A stretch of DNA of 64,000 nucleotides from VBAS01 sp035318985 (GCA_035318985.1 DATHDP010000148.1:1-64000); one strand, 5' to 3'; shown: positions 7,075 through 15,465, counted from the stretch's first letter. Made by a program: numbers and translations. Notes: generated from the sequence alone by a model not told the origin.

Positions 7075-7866
7075 ATGATCATTATTAAGACTGATAAATC
7101 TACCCTCTCTAAAGTAATCGAGATCGAAAAGCATGCTACGCAAAAAAAAATCACCTGTAGTCCCGGTGACGTTATCTTAATTCAGCAAAATTCTTCCTCC
7201 TTAAGTAAAGGAGAAAAATCTATAAAATGGGTAATGGATTTTGTTTCTCAATATGAAGATCAAGATGGTGAAAGTCTAAAATTTTGGGGAAAGAAATGGA
7301 AATACATTATTCAAGGTAGGAACGTTCGAAAAATTCCTCCATTTGATCCTAGTGACATACAGGTAACAGATAAAAATTACATAGGTATTCAATGGATGGG
7401 ATATATTGACCCAGAGGACGAAGTCGAAGTTTTAAATTGGATTAATGATGAGGAAAAAGTCGATGTGGTTGATTTGACAGAGAAACTTGAAAACAAAAAG
7501 CTCAATCTAGATCAGTACATAGAAGAGCTTAATAATAGGTATAAAGGAACGCCAAAATATAAATATGTAATTGCAAAAAAAATAAGTCGTCCTTCTCCGT
7601 TACGAGATGCAATTATCAAGAGAGATGGAACGTGTTGTAGAATTTGTAAAGTGGAAGGATTTCCCAAGAAAAAGGTAGGCTTTTATTGCGAGGTTCATCA
7701 TATGATCGAGCTTAATAAAGCGGCTCCAAATTCCTTGCAAAGCTGGAATGTAATAATCGTTTGCCCTACATGTCACAAAAAGCTTCATCACGGGAAAACT
7801 AAAACTCGATATTTAAATCCCGGATGGGAAATAAAGATTGATAAGGAAACTTATGCGATAAACTAA
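7075..7866 (+). CDS. HNH endonuclease with N-terminal PUA/EVE-like domain
   Basis: A 263-aa protein. The C-terminus is a zinc-bound HNH nuclease: CCRIC (187-191), VHH (207-209), N225, then CPTCHKKLHH (230-239). The N-terminal ~120 residues look like a PUA-superfamily (EVE/ASCH-like) fold: GDVILIQQ (31-38), a tract with FWGKKWKYIIQG (70-81) and IGIQWMGYI (103-111). EVE-HNH proteins in other bacteria are modification-dependent restriction enzymes, so this may read methylated DNA. It lies 87 nt behind the methylase in the same orientation and is the plausible nuclease partner. The domain call at the N-terminus is inferred from sequence pattern only. Confidence 0.8.
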   Translation: MIIIKTDKSTLSKVIEIEKHATQKKITCSPGDVILIQQNSSSLSKGEKSIKWVMDFVSQYEDQDGESLKFWGKKWKYIIQGRNVRKIPPFDPSDIQVTDKNYIGIQWMGYIDPEDEVEVLNWINDEEKVDVVDLTEKLENKKLNLDQYIEELNNRYKGTPKYKYVIAKKISRPSPLRDAIIKRDGTCCRICKVEGFPKKKVGFYCEVHHMIELNKAAPNSLQSWNVIIVCPTCHKKLHHGKTKTRYLNPGWEIKIDKETYAIN

Positions 7867-7993
7867 GTCGTTGTTGCTGGGATGCGACGTCCTGGCTGAT
7901 CCCCCCTGTTGTCTGTAGTGTTCCTTCTTTCTTCAAACAATAAGAATATTTAGAAAATATGAAATGGTTTTGTTCAATAGAATTCCAGAACGT

Positions 7994-8011
7994 ACAAGTG
8001 TGCGACGCAAC
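7994..8011 (-). repeat. GTTGCGTCGCAC repeat copy
   Basis: One of at least six copies in the window of the motif GTTGCGTCGCACtcTTGTgc, here in minus orientation (7994-8011). Other copies are at 9504-9522, 18460-18480, 21287-21301 (minus), 45644-45664 and 59270-59289. A second common repeat, TGCTTCGACAAGCTCAGCAT, lies at about 8070-8089, downstream of preA. Confidence 0.6.
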
Positions 8012-8099
8012 AGACGATGATAGTAGCAATGCAGCTTAGTACATAATCATCTTTATCATTTCTCAACAATGCTTCGACAAGCTCAGCATGACAACCCTA

Positions 8100-9368
8100 T
8101 CAATGATCATTCAGCGGCAATCCTCTCTTTTGAAATTCTATCCAATTCAAATACTCAGGGGCAACACGATGCTCTTCCATAGTAATACAATTATCAACCG
8201 GGCAAAGGAGTTTGCAGAGATTGCAGCCAACACATTCATCTGCTTTTACGGTGTACGTGTTGTAAGGTTTGCCATATTCAAGAGTGATAGATTGATGTGC
8301 AGCATCTTCACAGGCAATATAACAAAGCCCGCAATGAATACATTTATCCTGGTTGATCTTTGCAATATGATGATAGTTGATATCAAGATCTTCCCAATGC
8401 GTAAGTGTAGCCACACTTTTTCCAATAAAGTCATCCAACGTTTTAAATCCTTTTTCATCCATCCAGTTGTTAAGCCCTTCACAGAGATCATCAATGATCC
8501 TGAAACCGAGTTTCATGACAGCCGTACACACCTGCACATTGCTTGCACCCAGCAACATAAACTCAACCGCATCTTTCCATGTACTCACGCCGCCAATACC
8601 GGAGATAGGAACTTTATTCGTCACCTCATCCTGCGCAATAGTGGTGAGAAACTTTAATGCTATTGGCTTGACCGCCGGTCCGCAATAACCACCAAACACA
8701 GACTTACCTGCCACATAAGGATTGGGCACCAGCGTATCAAGATCAATACCTGTGACCGATTGAATGGTATTGATAAGCGACAAACCATTTGAACCGGCTT
8801 TCACCACCGAACGTCCTGTTGGCACCACTGAATGTACATTGGGAGTAAGTTTAGTGATGACAGGAATTGTTGCTGCTTCCATCACCCACTCCACCACCAT
8901 GCAGGCAATTTCAGGATCCTGTCCTACGGTGGCACCCATGCCTCGTTCCGTCATTCCATGCGGACAACCAAAATTCAATTCTATTCCATGTGCGCCGGTG
9001 TCTTCCGTTTTTTTAATTAACTCCGCCCAACTCTTTTTATCATTATCGGCCATCAATGAAACGATCATCGCTCTGTCAGGATATTCTTTTACGATCTCAC
9101 TGATCTCTTTTAAGTTCAGATCAAGCGGACGATCGCTGATGAGCTCAATATTATTCAGTCCCATCACTTTCTCGCCATTGAAATCAACAGCGGAATATCT
9201 TGATGATACATTTTTTATTTGTGAACCGAGTGTCTTCCAGACAACTCCACCCCAGCCGGCATCTAGTGCCCGCTTTACGTTGTATTTTTTATCGGTGGGC
9301 GGGGCACTGGCGAGCCAGTAGGGGTTGGGGGATCTTATTCCTAAAAAGGTTGAGGTTATATCGGCCAT
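8100..9368 (-). CDS. preA: NAD-dependent dihydropyrimidine dehydrogenase subunit PreA
   Basis: A 422-aa protein with a DHODH-like FMN barrel followed by two ferredoxin-type 4Fe-4S motifs. With PreT it reduces uracil and thymine to the 5,6-dihydro forms (reductive pyrimidine degradation, cytoplasm). Visible features: ASAPPTDKKYNVKRALDAGW near the N-terminus, NFGCPHGMTERGMGATVGQ with the conserved CPHGM segment, and cluster ligands CIHCGLC (343-349) and CVGCNLC (379-385). Length and order match E. coli PreA. preT lies upstream on the same strand, separated by a repeat-filled spacer. Confidence 0.93.
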   Translation of the reverse strand: MADITSTFLGIRSPNPYWLASAPPTDKKYNVKRALDAGWGGVVWKTLGSQIKNVSSRYSAVDFNGEKVMGLNNIELISDRPLDLNLKEISEIVKEYPDRAMIVSLMADNDKKSWAELIKKTEDTGAHGIELNFGCPHGMTERGMGATVGQDPEIACMVVEWVMEAATIPVITKLTPNVHSVVPTGRSVVKAGSNGLSLINTIQSVTGIDLDTLVPNPYVAGKSVFGGYCGPAVKPIALKFLTTIAQDEVTNKVPISGIGGVSTWKDAVEFMLLGASNVQVCTAVMKLGFRIIDDLCEGLNNWMDEKGFKTLDDFIGKSVATLTHWEDLDINYHHIAKINQDKCIHCGLCYIACEDAAHQSITLEYGKPYNTYTVKADECVGCNLCKLLCPVDNCITMEEHRVAPEYLNWIEFQKRGLPLNDH

Positions 9369-9747
9369 GTTTTTATTTTTTACCGCAAAGGCGCAAAGAT
9401 CAATGTTAAGTTCGCAAAGAGTCTTTGTGACTTTGCGAATCTCTTTGCGTCTTTGCGGTTAATTTATTTTTATGAATTCAACTTCATATCACTATTAAAC
9501 TTTTGTTGCGTCGCACTCTTGTACTGTTTATTCTTTGCTCACCTTTTTTGACCTCACCTCTCGTTCTCCTCTCCTTGAGGAGAGGAGAGGCCAGGCTTCA
9601 GTTTATTTTTCATCTGCAGTATTTAAGCATTTCAACTTTTGTTCTTTGTTTGGCTTTATTCCTCTGATGATGTGGAAGAACTAATTGCCGGGCTTTATTC
9701 AGTAGCACCGCTCCTTCTCCTTAAGGAGAAGGAGATGGAGGATGAGG
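9369..9747. repeat. Repeat-filled preT-preA spacer
   Basis: No gene lies in these 379 nt. They hold four repeat units: an inverted repeat TACCGCAAAGGCGCAAAGAT (9381-9400) facing CTCTTTGCGTCTTTGCGGTT (9441-9460), with a nested hairpin TTCGCAAAG/CTTTGCGAA; a GTTGCGTCGCACTCTTGT copy (9504-9522); a hairpin CTCCTCTCC-TTGA-GGAGAGGAG (9566-9587); and a palindrome CTCCTTCTCC-TTAA-GGAGAAGGAG (9711-9734) just downstream of the preT stop. Confidence 0.75.
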
Positions 9748-11115
9748 TTATGCAATGCCGAGATATTTTAATATTGCCGCAGCCCCAAGTTTTCCATCTT
9801 CAACAGCATCTACTACTTCTTTTCCACCATTCACAGCATCACCACCTGCAAATATTCCTTTGATATTTGTAGAACAGTTATCATCTATTACTAATTTCCC
9901 GTTTTTATTTTCGAGTTTATTTTTCTTAATTAATTTTTCGAAAGGAACTTGTCCCGCTGCTTTTATTACCATGTCAACATCCAGCTTAAAAGTTTCTCCG
10001 GTATCAATCGGGCTTCTTCTTCCGCTGGCGTCAGGTTCGCCGAGATTCATAACACTACAAACTAATTCTTTCACTTTCCCCTTTTTACCTTTCACCTTCT
10101 TCGGTGCAGCCAGCCATATAATATTGCAACCATCCTGTTTGGCAATATTTAATTCAAATTCAGTGCAGGGCATTTCATCCTGTGTTCTCCGATAAATAAG
10201 TGTTACTTCTTTTGCGCCCAAACGTTTTGATTGCGTAGCCGCATCGATCGCTGTCATTCCCATTCCGATCACAGCTACTTTGTCCCCAACCGGAACAGTT
10301 GAATAGCCTTTGTCACGGATATCATAAATGAATTGAATAGCATCAACCACTCCTTCCAGTTTTTCACCCGGAATATCCAATTGCCTTGCCACCCCAACCC
10401 CGATGCCGAGATAAACTGCATCATATTCCTTTTTCAATTGAGCCAGTGTAATGTCTTTTCCTAATTCCTGGTTGTATTTTATTTCAATGCCACCGATAGC
10501 AGTTATATAATTCACTTCGTCTTCGCAAAACTGTGGTGTCACTTTATAGGCTGCAATTCCATAAGTCATCAACCCGCCGCCTTTTGCTTCTTTTTCAAAA
10601 ATTGTTACATCAATTCCTTCTCTTGATAATACATGAGCACAGCTTAAACCTGCAGGACCGGCTCCAACGATGGCAACTTTTTTGCCCCCGCCCCCAACCC
10701 CTAAAGGGGAGTTATGAGGCTTCCTTTCAAAAAGTTGCCAATTATTTTCTAATGCTTTTGCTGTTGAGTATTGTTGCAGTCTTGCAATTTGTATCGGCTC
10801 TTCTTCGAGTAAATTAAACACACAAGCACCTTCGCATAGTTTTTCTACAGGACAAACTTTAGCACAACCTGCTCCCATAATATTTGAAGAAAGAATCGTA
10901 TGTGCCGAACCTTTTACATTATCAGTGGTGATCTGCTTAATAAATTTTGGAACATCAATATGTGTAGGACAACTTTTTGTACATGGCGCATCATAACAAA
11001 ATATACAACGATTCGCTTCTACCACCGCTGCCGTTTTATTTTCAAACGGCGGACGAATGTCAGCGAAGTTTTGTTCGTACTGCTCGTTGGTTAATCTGTT
11101 GTTCTCAATTGCCAT
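9748..11115 (-). CDS. preT: NAD(P)-dependent dihydropyrimidine dehydrogenase subunit PreT
   Basis: A 455-aa GltD-like flavoprotein that passes electrons from NAD(P)H to PreA. An N-terminal Fe-S region (CIFCYDAPCTKSCP, 37-50; GCAKVCPVEKLCEGAC, 83-98) precedes the FAD Rossmann motif KKVAIVGAGPAGLSCA (145-160), and a second dinucleotide fold begins at KVAVIGMGMTAIDAA. Oddity: immediately before the FAD motif, residues 134-144 (HNSPLGVGGGG) are encoded by a copy of the CCCCTTTAGGGG palindromic repeat found elsewhere at gene ends (10684-10713), inserted in frame. The rest is colinear with the family, so the enzyme is probably functional. Confidence 0.92.
   Translation of the reverse strand: MAIENNRLTNEQYEQNFADIRPPFENKTAAVVEANRCIFCYDAPCTKSCPTHIDVPKFIKQITTDNVKGSAHTILSSNIMGAGCAKVCPVEKLCEGACVFNLLEEEPIQIARLQQYSTAKALENNWQLFERKPHNSPLGVGGGGKKVAIVGAGPAGLSCAHVLSREGIDVTIFEKEAKGGGLMTYGIAAYKVTPQFCEDEVNYITAIGGIEIKYNQELGKDITLAQLKKEYDAVYLGIGVGVARQLDIPGEKLEGVVDAIQFIYDIRDKGYSTVPVGDKVAVIGMGMTAIDAATQSKRLGAKEVTLIYRRTQDEMPCTEFELNIAKQDGCNIIWLAAPKKVKGKKGKVKELVCSVMNLGEPDASGRRSPIDTGETFKLDVDMVIKAAGQVPFEKLIKKNKLENKNGKLVIDDNCSTNIKGIFAGGDAVNGGKEVVDAVEDGKLGAAAILKYLGIA
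10684..10713 (-). repeat. CCCCTTTAGGGG repeat translated inside preT
   Basis: On the minus strand this reads AACTCCCCTTTAGGGGTTGG followed by a G-rich tail, the same core as the intergenic repeats at 11293, 17381, 18658, 21389 and 49543. It is in frame and encodes the Ser-Pro-Leu-Gly-Val-Gly-rich insert before the FAD-binding fold of PreT. Confidence 0.7.
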
Positions 11116-11135
11116 CTTTAATGTTGTTTCTCAAT

Positions 11136-11259
11136 GTCTCCGTAGGAGACAAATATTTATAGATTAAATTTCGATTATGTTTTGTTCAACTCCGTACGGA
11201 GTTGAATGTTCATAAATGTTTTTTCATTCCTATAAAGATTAAACTCCTACGGAGTTTAA
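11136..11259. repeat. Array of three short palindromes (upstream of preT)
   Basis: Three perfect hairpins lie in a row: GTCTCC-GTA-GGAGAC (11136-11150), a 22-nt palindrome TTCAACTCCGT/ACGGAGTTGAA (11185-11206) and TTAAACTCC-TAC-GGAGTTTAA (11239-11259). A matching three-palindrome array with the identical middle palindrome lies at 18507-18628. Confidence 0.75.
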
Positions 11260-11292
11260 AGAAAGAACCAATAACCAAATGCTTAATCGAAC

Positions 11293-11321
11293 TAAGTTCC
11301 CCCTTTAGGGGGACAGGGGGC
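11293..11321 (-). repeat. CCCCCTTTAGGGGG repeat abutting a stop codon
   Basis: A hairpin repeat (GTTCCCCCTTTAGGGGGACA plus a G run) begins at the nucleotide after the stop codon of the beta-ureidopropionase gene. The same element, in the same orientation relative to the gene, follows the stops at 17410, 18686, 21400 (overlapping) and 49572. It may serve as a 3' processing or termination signal. Confidence 0.7.
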
Positions 11322-12188
11322 TTAAAGTTCTACAAGTTTTCCATAAGTCTCCGGTCTTCTGTCTCTAAAAAATTGCCACACACTTCTTACTTCTTCGATC
11401 ATATCCAGGTCAAATTCTGCAATGAGCAATTCATCTTTATCTTCTGAAGCTTGTGCAAATATTTGTCCCCTCGGATCAACGAAATAACTACTGCCGTAAA
11501 ACTTACCAAGATTCCATGGCTTTTCAGTTCCTACTCTATTGATGCATCCCATAAAATATCCATTGGCTGCAGCATGTGCAGGCTGTTCCAGTTTCCATAA
11601 ATATTGTGATAAACCTGCAACGGTTGCCGAAGGATTATAAACGATCTCTGCTCCATTCAATCCTAATATTCTTGCACCATCAGGAAAATGCCTATCGTAA
11701 CATATATACACCCCGATCTTTGCATACTTAGTTTGAAAAACAGGATAGCCAAGATTGCCAGGTTTAAAGAAAAACTTTTCCCAGAAACCTGATGTATGCG
11801 GAATATGATTTTTTCTGTACTTACCGAGATAAGTTCCATCAGCATCAATAACAGCTGCTGTATTATATAAAACACCGGCCTGTTCTTTTTCATACATCGG
11901 CACGATCATTACCATATTATACTTCTTTGCATACTCCTGCATTCTTTCTACAGTTGGGCCCGGCATTGCCTCGGCGCTTTCATACCATTTCTTATCCTGG
12001 CCCGGGCAGAAATAGGGAGTATTGAAAATTTCCTGCATACAAAGTATCTGCACTCCTTTTTTTCCCGCTTCTTCGATCAATGGAATATGTTTCAGCACCA
12101 TTGCTTCTTTGATCTCTTCGATTGTTCCTTCGCCTTCTGATTTGGGAAGAGACATTTGAATTAGGCCTGATTTGATAATTCTTGGCAT
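11322..12188 (-). CDS. Beta-ureidopropionase (nitrilase superfamily)
   Basis: A 288-aa C-N hydrolase; in this context it would split N-carbamoyl-beta-alanine (or the beta-aminoisobutyrate form) to the beta-amino acid, CO2 and ammonia. The Glu-Lys-Cys triad is visible: E53 (MQEIF), K126 (YRKNHIP) and C163 (YICYDRHFPD). The YDRHFPD context and the C-terminal SVWQFFRDRRPETYGKL are typical of beta-ureidopropionase and N-carbamoylputrescine amidase-type enzymes. Its position between dihydropyrimidinase and PreT supports the pyrimidine role. A CCCC-type palindromic repeat starts right after the stop. Confidence 0.88.
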   Translation of the reverse strand: MPRIIKSGLIQMSLPKSEGEGTIEEIKEAMVLKHIPLIEEAGKKGVQILCMQEIFNTPYFCPGQDKKWYESAEAMPGPTVERMQEYAKKYNMVMIVPMYEKEQAGVLYNTAAVIDADGTYLGKYRKNHIPHTSGFWEKFFFKPGNLGYPVFQTKYAKIGVYICYDRHFPDGARILGLNGAEIVYNPSATVAGLSQYLWKLEQPAHAAANGYFMGCINRVGTEKPWNLGKFYGSSYFVDPRGQIFAQASEDKDELLIAEFDLDMIEEVRSVWQFFRDRRPETYGKLVEL

Positions 12189-12201
12189 ATCGTTAATTAT
12201 G

Positions 12202-12614
12202 AATTTAGAATTATGAGTTATGAATTGGAGAAATATCTTTCTTTAGTTGTTAAAATGATACTGTTTAAAATCTTTATTATCTCGTCACACGAATTATTTA
12301 GCTTACTAAATTCGTTGCTTGTAATGTAATCACTGTCTTTCAATAAATTTAACCAGTAAGAAGTTTCCCTAGCTTCTTTTACTGCGATGCCAAGTTTATG
12401 AACAAAATCTTTCTTGGATTCACTTGCAACCGCTTCATGAACATTGGCACCGATTGATGTGCCGCTTCTCAGAATTTGTTTTGAAAGGACAAACTCTTTT
12501 TTATCAACTAGTAATTTGTAAAGCTTGATTATTTCTAATGCAAAAGCATAAGACTTTTGAACAATTATATTGTCTTTCCCCTCATTCATAATTCTTAACT
12601 CATAATTCTAAATT
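12202..12614. mobile_element. Inverted-repeat cassette carrying a four-helix-bundle gene
   Basis: A perfect 19-nt inverted repeat (AATTTAGAATTATGAGTTA at 12202-12220 and its complement at 12596-12614) bounds one small gene. The left arm contains that gene's stop codon; the right arm contains the stop codon of the dihydropyrimidinase gene (TAG, 12608-12610). The cassette splits an otherwise compact catabolic operon. Mobility is inferred from this architecture. Confidence 0.6.
12218..12589 (-). CDS. Four-helix bundle protein (23S rRNA intervening-sequence / S23 family)
   Basis: A 123-aa all-helical protein of the family first found as ORFs within 23S rRNA intervening sequences and related to the Avd accessory protein of diversity-generating retroelements. 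Recognisable blocks are YAFALEIIKLYK (14-25), SKQILRSGTSIGANVHEA (36-53) and KEARETSYWLNLL (about 71-83). The length is typical and it appears intact. There is no rRNA or retroelement here. It lies between perfect 19-bp inverted repeats inside the pyrimidine operon, in the same direction as its neighbours, so it is probably a transferred cassette unrelated to the pathway. Confidence 0.85.
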   Translation of the reverse strand: MNEGKDNIIVQKSYAFALEIIKLYKLLVDKKEFVLSKQILRSGTSIGANVHEAVASESKKDFVHKLGIAVKEARETSYWLNLLKDSDYITSNEFSKLNNSCDEIIKILNSIILTTKERYFSNS

Positions 12615-13990
12615 GTTTGAGACACTTTATTTCTCTTTATAAATTTACCATACCCTTTCTGCAATAAACATTTTCCATCGTCAATCGCAACTTGTCCTCT
12701 TAGTAAAACAGTTTTCACTTTACCCGTTAGTTCCCATCCTTCATATCCGCTATAATCAACATTCATATGATGTGTCCCCGCTGACAGTGCATGTTTCTCA
12801 TGCGGGTCTAAGATCACAATGTCTGCATCACTTCCAATTGCAATTGTTCCTTTTCTTGGAAACATACCGAATATTTTTGCAGGGTTTGTACAAGCCACTT
12901 CAACATATTTATTTAATGTAATCTTATTCTTTACTACACCTTCACTGAATAATAGTTCCATCCTGTTCTCAATCGCCGGATGTCCATTAGGTATTTTTGA
13001 AAAATCTTTTTCTCCCATTTTCTTTTGCTCCCACATGAATGGACAATGATCTGTTGCAACAACCTGCACTAATCCCTGGTTGATGCCTGCCCATAAAGTT
13101 TCCTGGTCTTTCTTTTGTCGCAATGGCGGACTCATCACCCATTTAGCTCCTTCAAAATCTTTTTCATACAAGGATGCATCAAGCAATAAATACTGAATAC
13201 AGGTCTCCACAAAAACTTTTTGATTTCTTCTTGTCGCGTTACGAACTGCATTCAACGCACCTTCACATGTAAGATGAACAATATAACCCGGGCAACCAGT
13301 ATAATGTGACATATCAACAAACCGTTCCGATGCCTCAGCTTCTGTTACTTCCGGTTGTGATAAATAATGATACAATGGCGAGAGCTTCCCTTCGCCCCTG
13401 TGCTTTGCGATCAGGTAATCGATCATGTCGCCATTCGTTGCATGTACATTTATCAATCCTCCATGCTGTTTCACTTCTTCCATCAACCCGATCATCTGCC
13501 GGTCATCTATCATCAAGGCACCTTTATAAGCCATAAAGGTTTTAAAAGACGTGATGCCTTCTTTCTCAATAAAATCTTTTATTTCCTTTTTTGTATTCTC
13601 ATTGAAATCAGTCACCGCCATGTGAAAACTATAATCGCCCACGCAATTACCATCGCTTCTTCCTTGCCATTCTTCCAATGCGGATCGTAAACTGTTACCC
13701 TGCTTCTGTAAAATGAAATCGATCACCATCGTAGTGCCGCCAAACAATGCTGCTCTTGTTCCTGTTTCATAATTATCAGATGAAAAGGTTCCCATAAATG
13801 GCATGTCCAGATGCACATGCGGATCGATACCACCGGGGAAAACCAATTTACCTGTAGCATCAATGATCTCATCAGCATTTACAGGCAAATTCTTCCCGAT
13901 AGTATGTACCACTTCTCCATCGATAAAAATATCTGCGACATAGTCCGCATCAGCAGTAATGATCCTTCCGTTTTTAATCAACAGCGACAT
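12608..13990 (-). CDS. hydA: Dihydropyrimidinase (D-hydantoinase type)
   Basis: A 460-aa amidohydrolase that opens the ring of dihydrouracil or dihydrothymine to the N-carbamoyl-beta-amino acid. It has the metal ligands DPHVH (56-60), the carboxylated Lys K150 in SFKTFMAYKG, later His ligands in NVHATNGD and VHLTCEGAL, and the catalytic-region Asp in ATDHCPF. GHPAIENRMELLF is typical of dihydropyrimidinases. The start overlaps the transporter's end by 17 nt, implying translational coupling. The final codon and stop (ATT TAG) fall inside the inverted repeat of the adjoining cassette, so the native C-terminus may have been altered by a residue or two. Confidence 0.93.
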   Translation of the reverse strand: MSLLIKNGRIITADADYVADIFIDGEVVHTIGKNLPVNADEIIDATGKLVFPGGIDPHVHLDMPFMGTFSSDNYETGTRAALFGGTTMVIDFILQKQGNSLRSALEEWQGRSDGNCVGDYSFHMAVTDFNENTKKEIKDFIEKEGITSFKTFMAYKGALMIDDRQMIGLMEEVKQHGGLINVHATNGDMIDYLIAKHRGEGKLSPLYHYLSQPEVTEAEASERFVDMSHYTGCPGYIVHLTCEGALNAVRNATRRNQKVFVETCIQYLLLDASLYEKDFEGAKWVMSPPLRQKKDQETLWAGINQGLVQVVATDHCPFMWEQKKMGEKDFSKIPNGHPAIENRMELLFSEGVVKNKITLNKYVEVACTNPAKIFGMFPRKGTIAIGSDADIVILDPHEKHALSAGTHHMNVDYSGYEGWELTGKVKTVLLRGQVAIDDGKCLLQKGYGKFIKRNKVSQTI

Positions 13991-15458
13991 AAGCTTCTTT
14001 TAATTTTTGTTCTGTTACCCTGTATGAACGCATCAGTAAGATATAAAGAATGGCGCTAACAAAAAATCCAACGAACCATGCATAGTTATACAAGTCATTG
14101 AGCCATGCTGGAAACACTTCCTTATTTATAAGTTTTATTGTCACTAAAAATCCCGGCACATTTGGAAGGATGCCACATAATAGAGCAATAATGGCTTTTA
14201 CATTAAACCCGTTCCCAAAACTATATTCTCCGTTATGTTTATAAAGATCATCAACAATTAATTTTTGCCGCCTTATAAAATAATAATCAGCGATCATAAT
14301 ACCGCCGACTGGTCCTAATAAGCTTGAGTAAGCAACCAACCAGGTAAAAATATATCCGTCAGGGGTAGCAATTAATTTCCACGGGAAGATCAGGATGCCA
14401 ATGATACCGGTTATATAACCACCAATTTTAAAATTGATCTTCTTCGGTGATAAATGAGCAAAGTCATTTGCAGGACTTACAATGTTAGCCGCAATATTTG
14501 TTGCCAATGTTGAGATCACAATACCGATCATTGCCAATGTTATCACCACTTTATTTTCAAACTTACCCGCCAACTTTACAATATCCCATTCTGTGCTTCC
14601 ATAAATGATAGCTGTTGCGGAAGTAACCACTACACCTATAAATGCAAACAATGTCATCGAGGGTGGTAACCCGATCACCTGTCCTCTTACCTGGGCCTTT
14701 TGTGATTTTGCATATCGTGTAAAGTCGGGAATGTTTAAAGAAAGCGTCGCCCAAAAACCTACCATACCTGTTAATGCAGGAAAGAAAAAATTCCAAAATG
14801 ATGGACCAGATAATTTAGATGGCTGTTCTAGTATGGGCCCTAGTCCATTTGCAGCACTGATCGCCCAAAACAATAATGCAAGTGCAGCCACCGGCAGAAA
14901 GATCGCTTTGAATATTAATAATTTTCTAATGCTATCCACACCGAGATAAACAATAAGCATATTCAATAACCAGAAAAGAAAAAAACAGATCATCGGTACA
15001 GTTTGCGGAAATAAAAAATTACTGTTGATCTCCGGCATTCCGGGATCCCAAGCTCTTATTATATAATATATGGATGCGCCGCCGATCCATGTTTGAATGC
15101 CAAACCAACCACAGGCCACAATTGCACGAAGCATCGCAGGAATATTAGCTCCTTTAGTTCCAAAGCTTGCTCTTGCAAAAACAGGAAAGGGTATTCCGTA
15201 CTTCGCACCTGCATGGCCATTTAATATCATTGGAATTAATACTATCGTGTTACCCAAAAAAATTGTAAGTATCGCCTGCCACCAATTCATACCTCCACCG
15301 ATCAATGAACTTGCCAACATATAAGTTGGAATACATAAACTCATACTTATCCAAAGAGCTGCATAATTCCATGTTCCCCATTTCCTTTTTTCCTGGGGAA
15401 TGGGAGCAAGATCTTCGTTGATAAGAGACGATGTTTGTATAGCTTGATTTCCATCCAT
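13974..15458 (-). CDS. NCS1-family nucleobase:cation symporter
   Basis: A 494-aa inner-membrane transporter with about 12 hydrophobic segments. NCS1 hallmarks: GTWNYAALWISMSLCIPTYM (about 28-47), NWWQAILTIFLGN, GIPFPVFARASFGTKGANIP and GWFGIQTWIGG. Members such as Mhp1, allantoin and uracil carriers import nucleobases or hydantoins with Na+ or H+. Coupled by overlap to dihydropyrimidinase, it most likely imports uracil, thymine or a dihydropyrimidine/hydantoin. Its ATG lies 8 nt from the inverted repeat of the GxxExxY cassette, so its original upstream region may have been displaced. Confidence 0.9.
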   Translation of the reverse strand: MDGNQAIQTSSLINEDLAPIPQEKRKWGTWNYAALWISMSLCIPTYMLASSLIGGGMNWWQAILTIFLGNTIVLIPMILNGHAGAKYGIPFPVFARASFGTKGANIPAMLRAIVACGWFGIQTWIGGASIYYIIRAWDPGMPEINSNFLFPQTVPMICFFLFWLLNMLIVYLGVDSIRKLLIFKAIFLPVAALALLFWAISAANGLGPILEQPSKLSGPSFWNFFFPALTGMVGFWATLSLNIPDFTRYAKSQKAQVRGQVIGLPPSMTLFAFIGVVVTSATAIIYGSTEWDIVKLAGKFENKVVITLAMIGIVISTLATNIAANIVSPANDFAHLSPKKINFKIGGYITGIIGILIFPWKLIATPDGYIFTWLVAYSSLLGPVGGIMIADYYFIRRQKLIVDDLYKHNGEYSFGNGFNVKAIIALLCGILPNVPGFLVTIKLINKEVFPAWLNDLYNYAWFVGFFVSAILYILLMRSYRVTEQKLKEAYVAVD

Positions 15459-15465
15459 TTTTTTT

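Noticed and set aside
8764..9321. 185-codon plus-strand frame
   Set aside because: Fully antisense to preA, whose protein is unambiguous. A long antisense frame is expected by chance from the codon use.
9755..10195. 146-codon plus-strand frame
   Set aside because: Antisense to preT with low-complexity Phe/Ser composition; a shadow frame.
12202..12614. Remnant of a 23S rRNA gene around the IVS-type protein
   Set aside because: The flanks are protein-coding (dihydropyrimidinase and beta-ureidopropionase); no rRNA sequence is recognisable.
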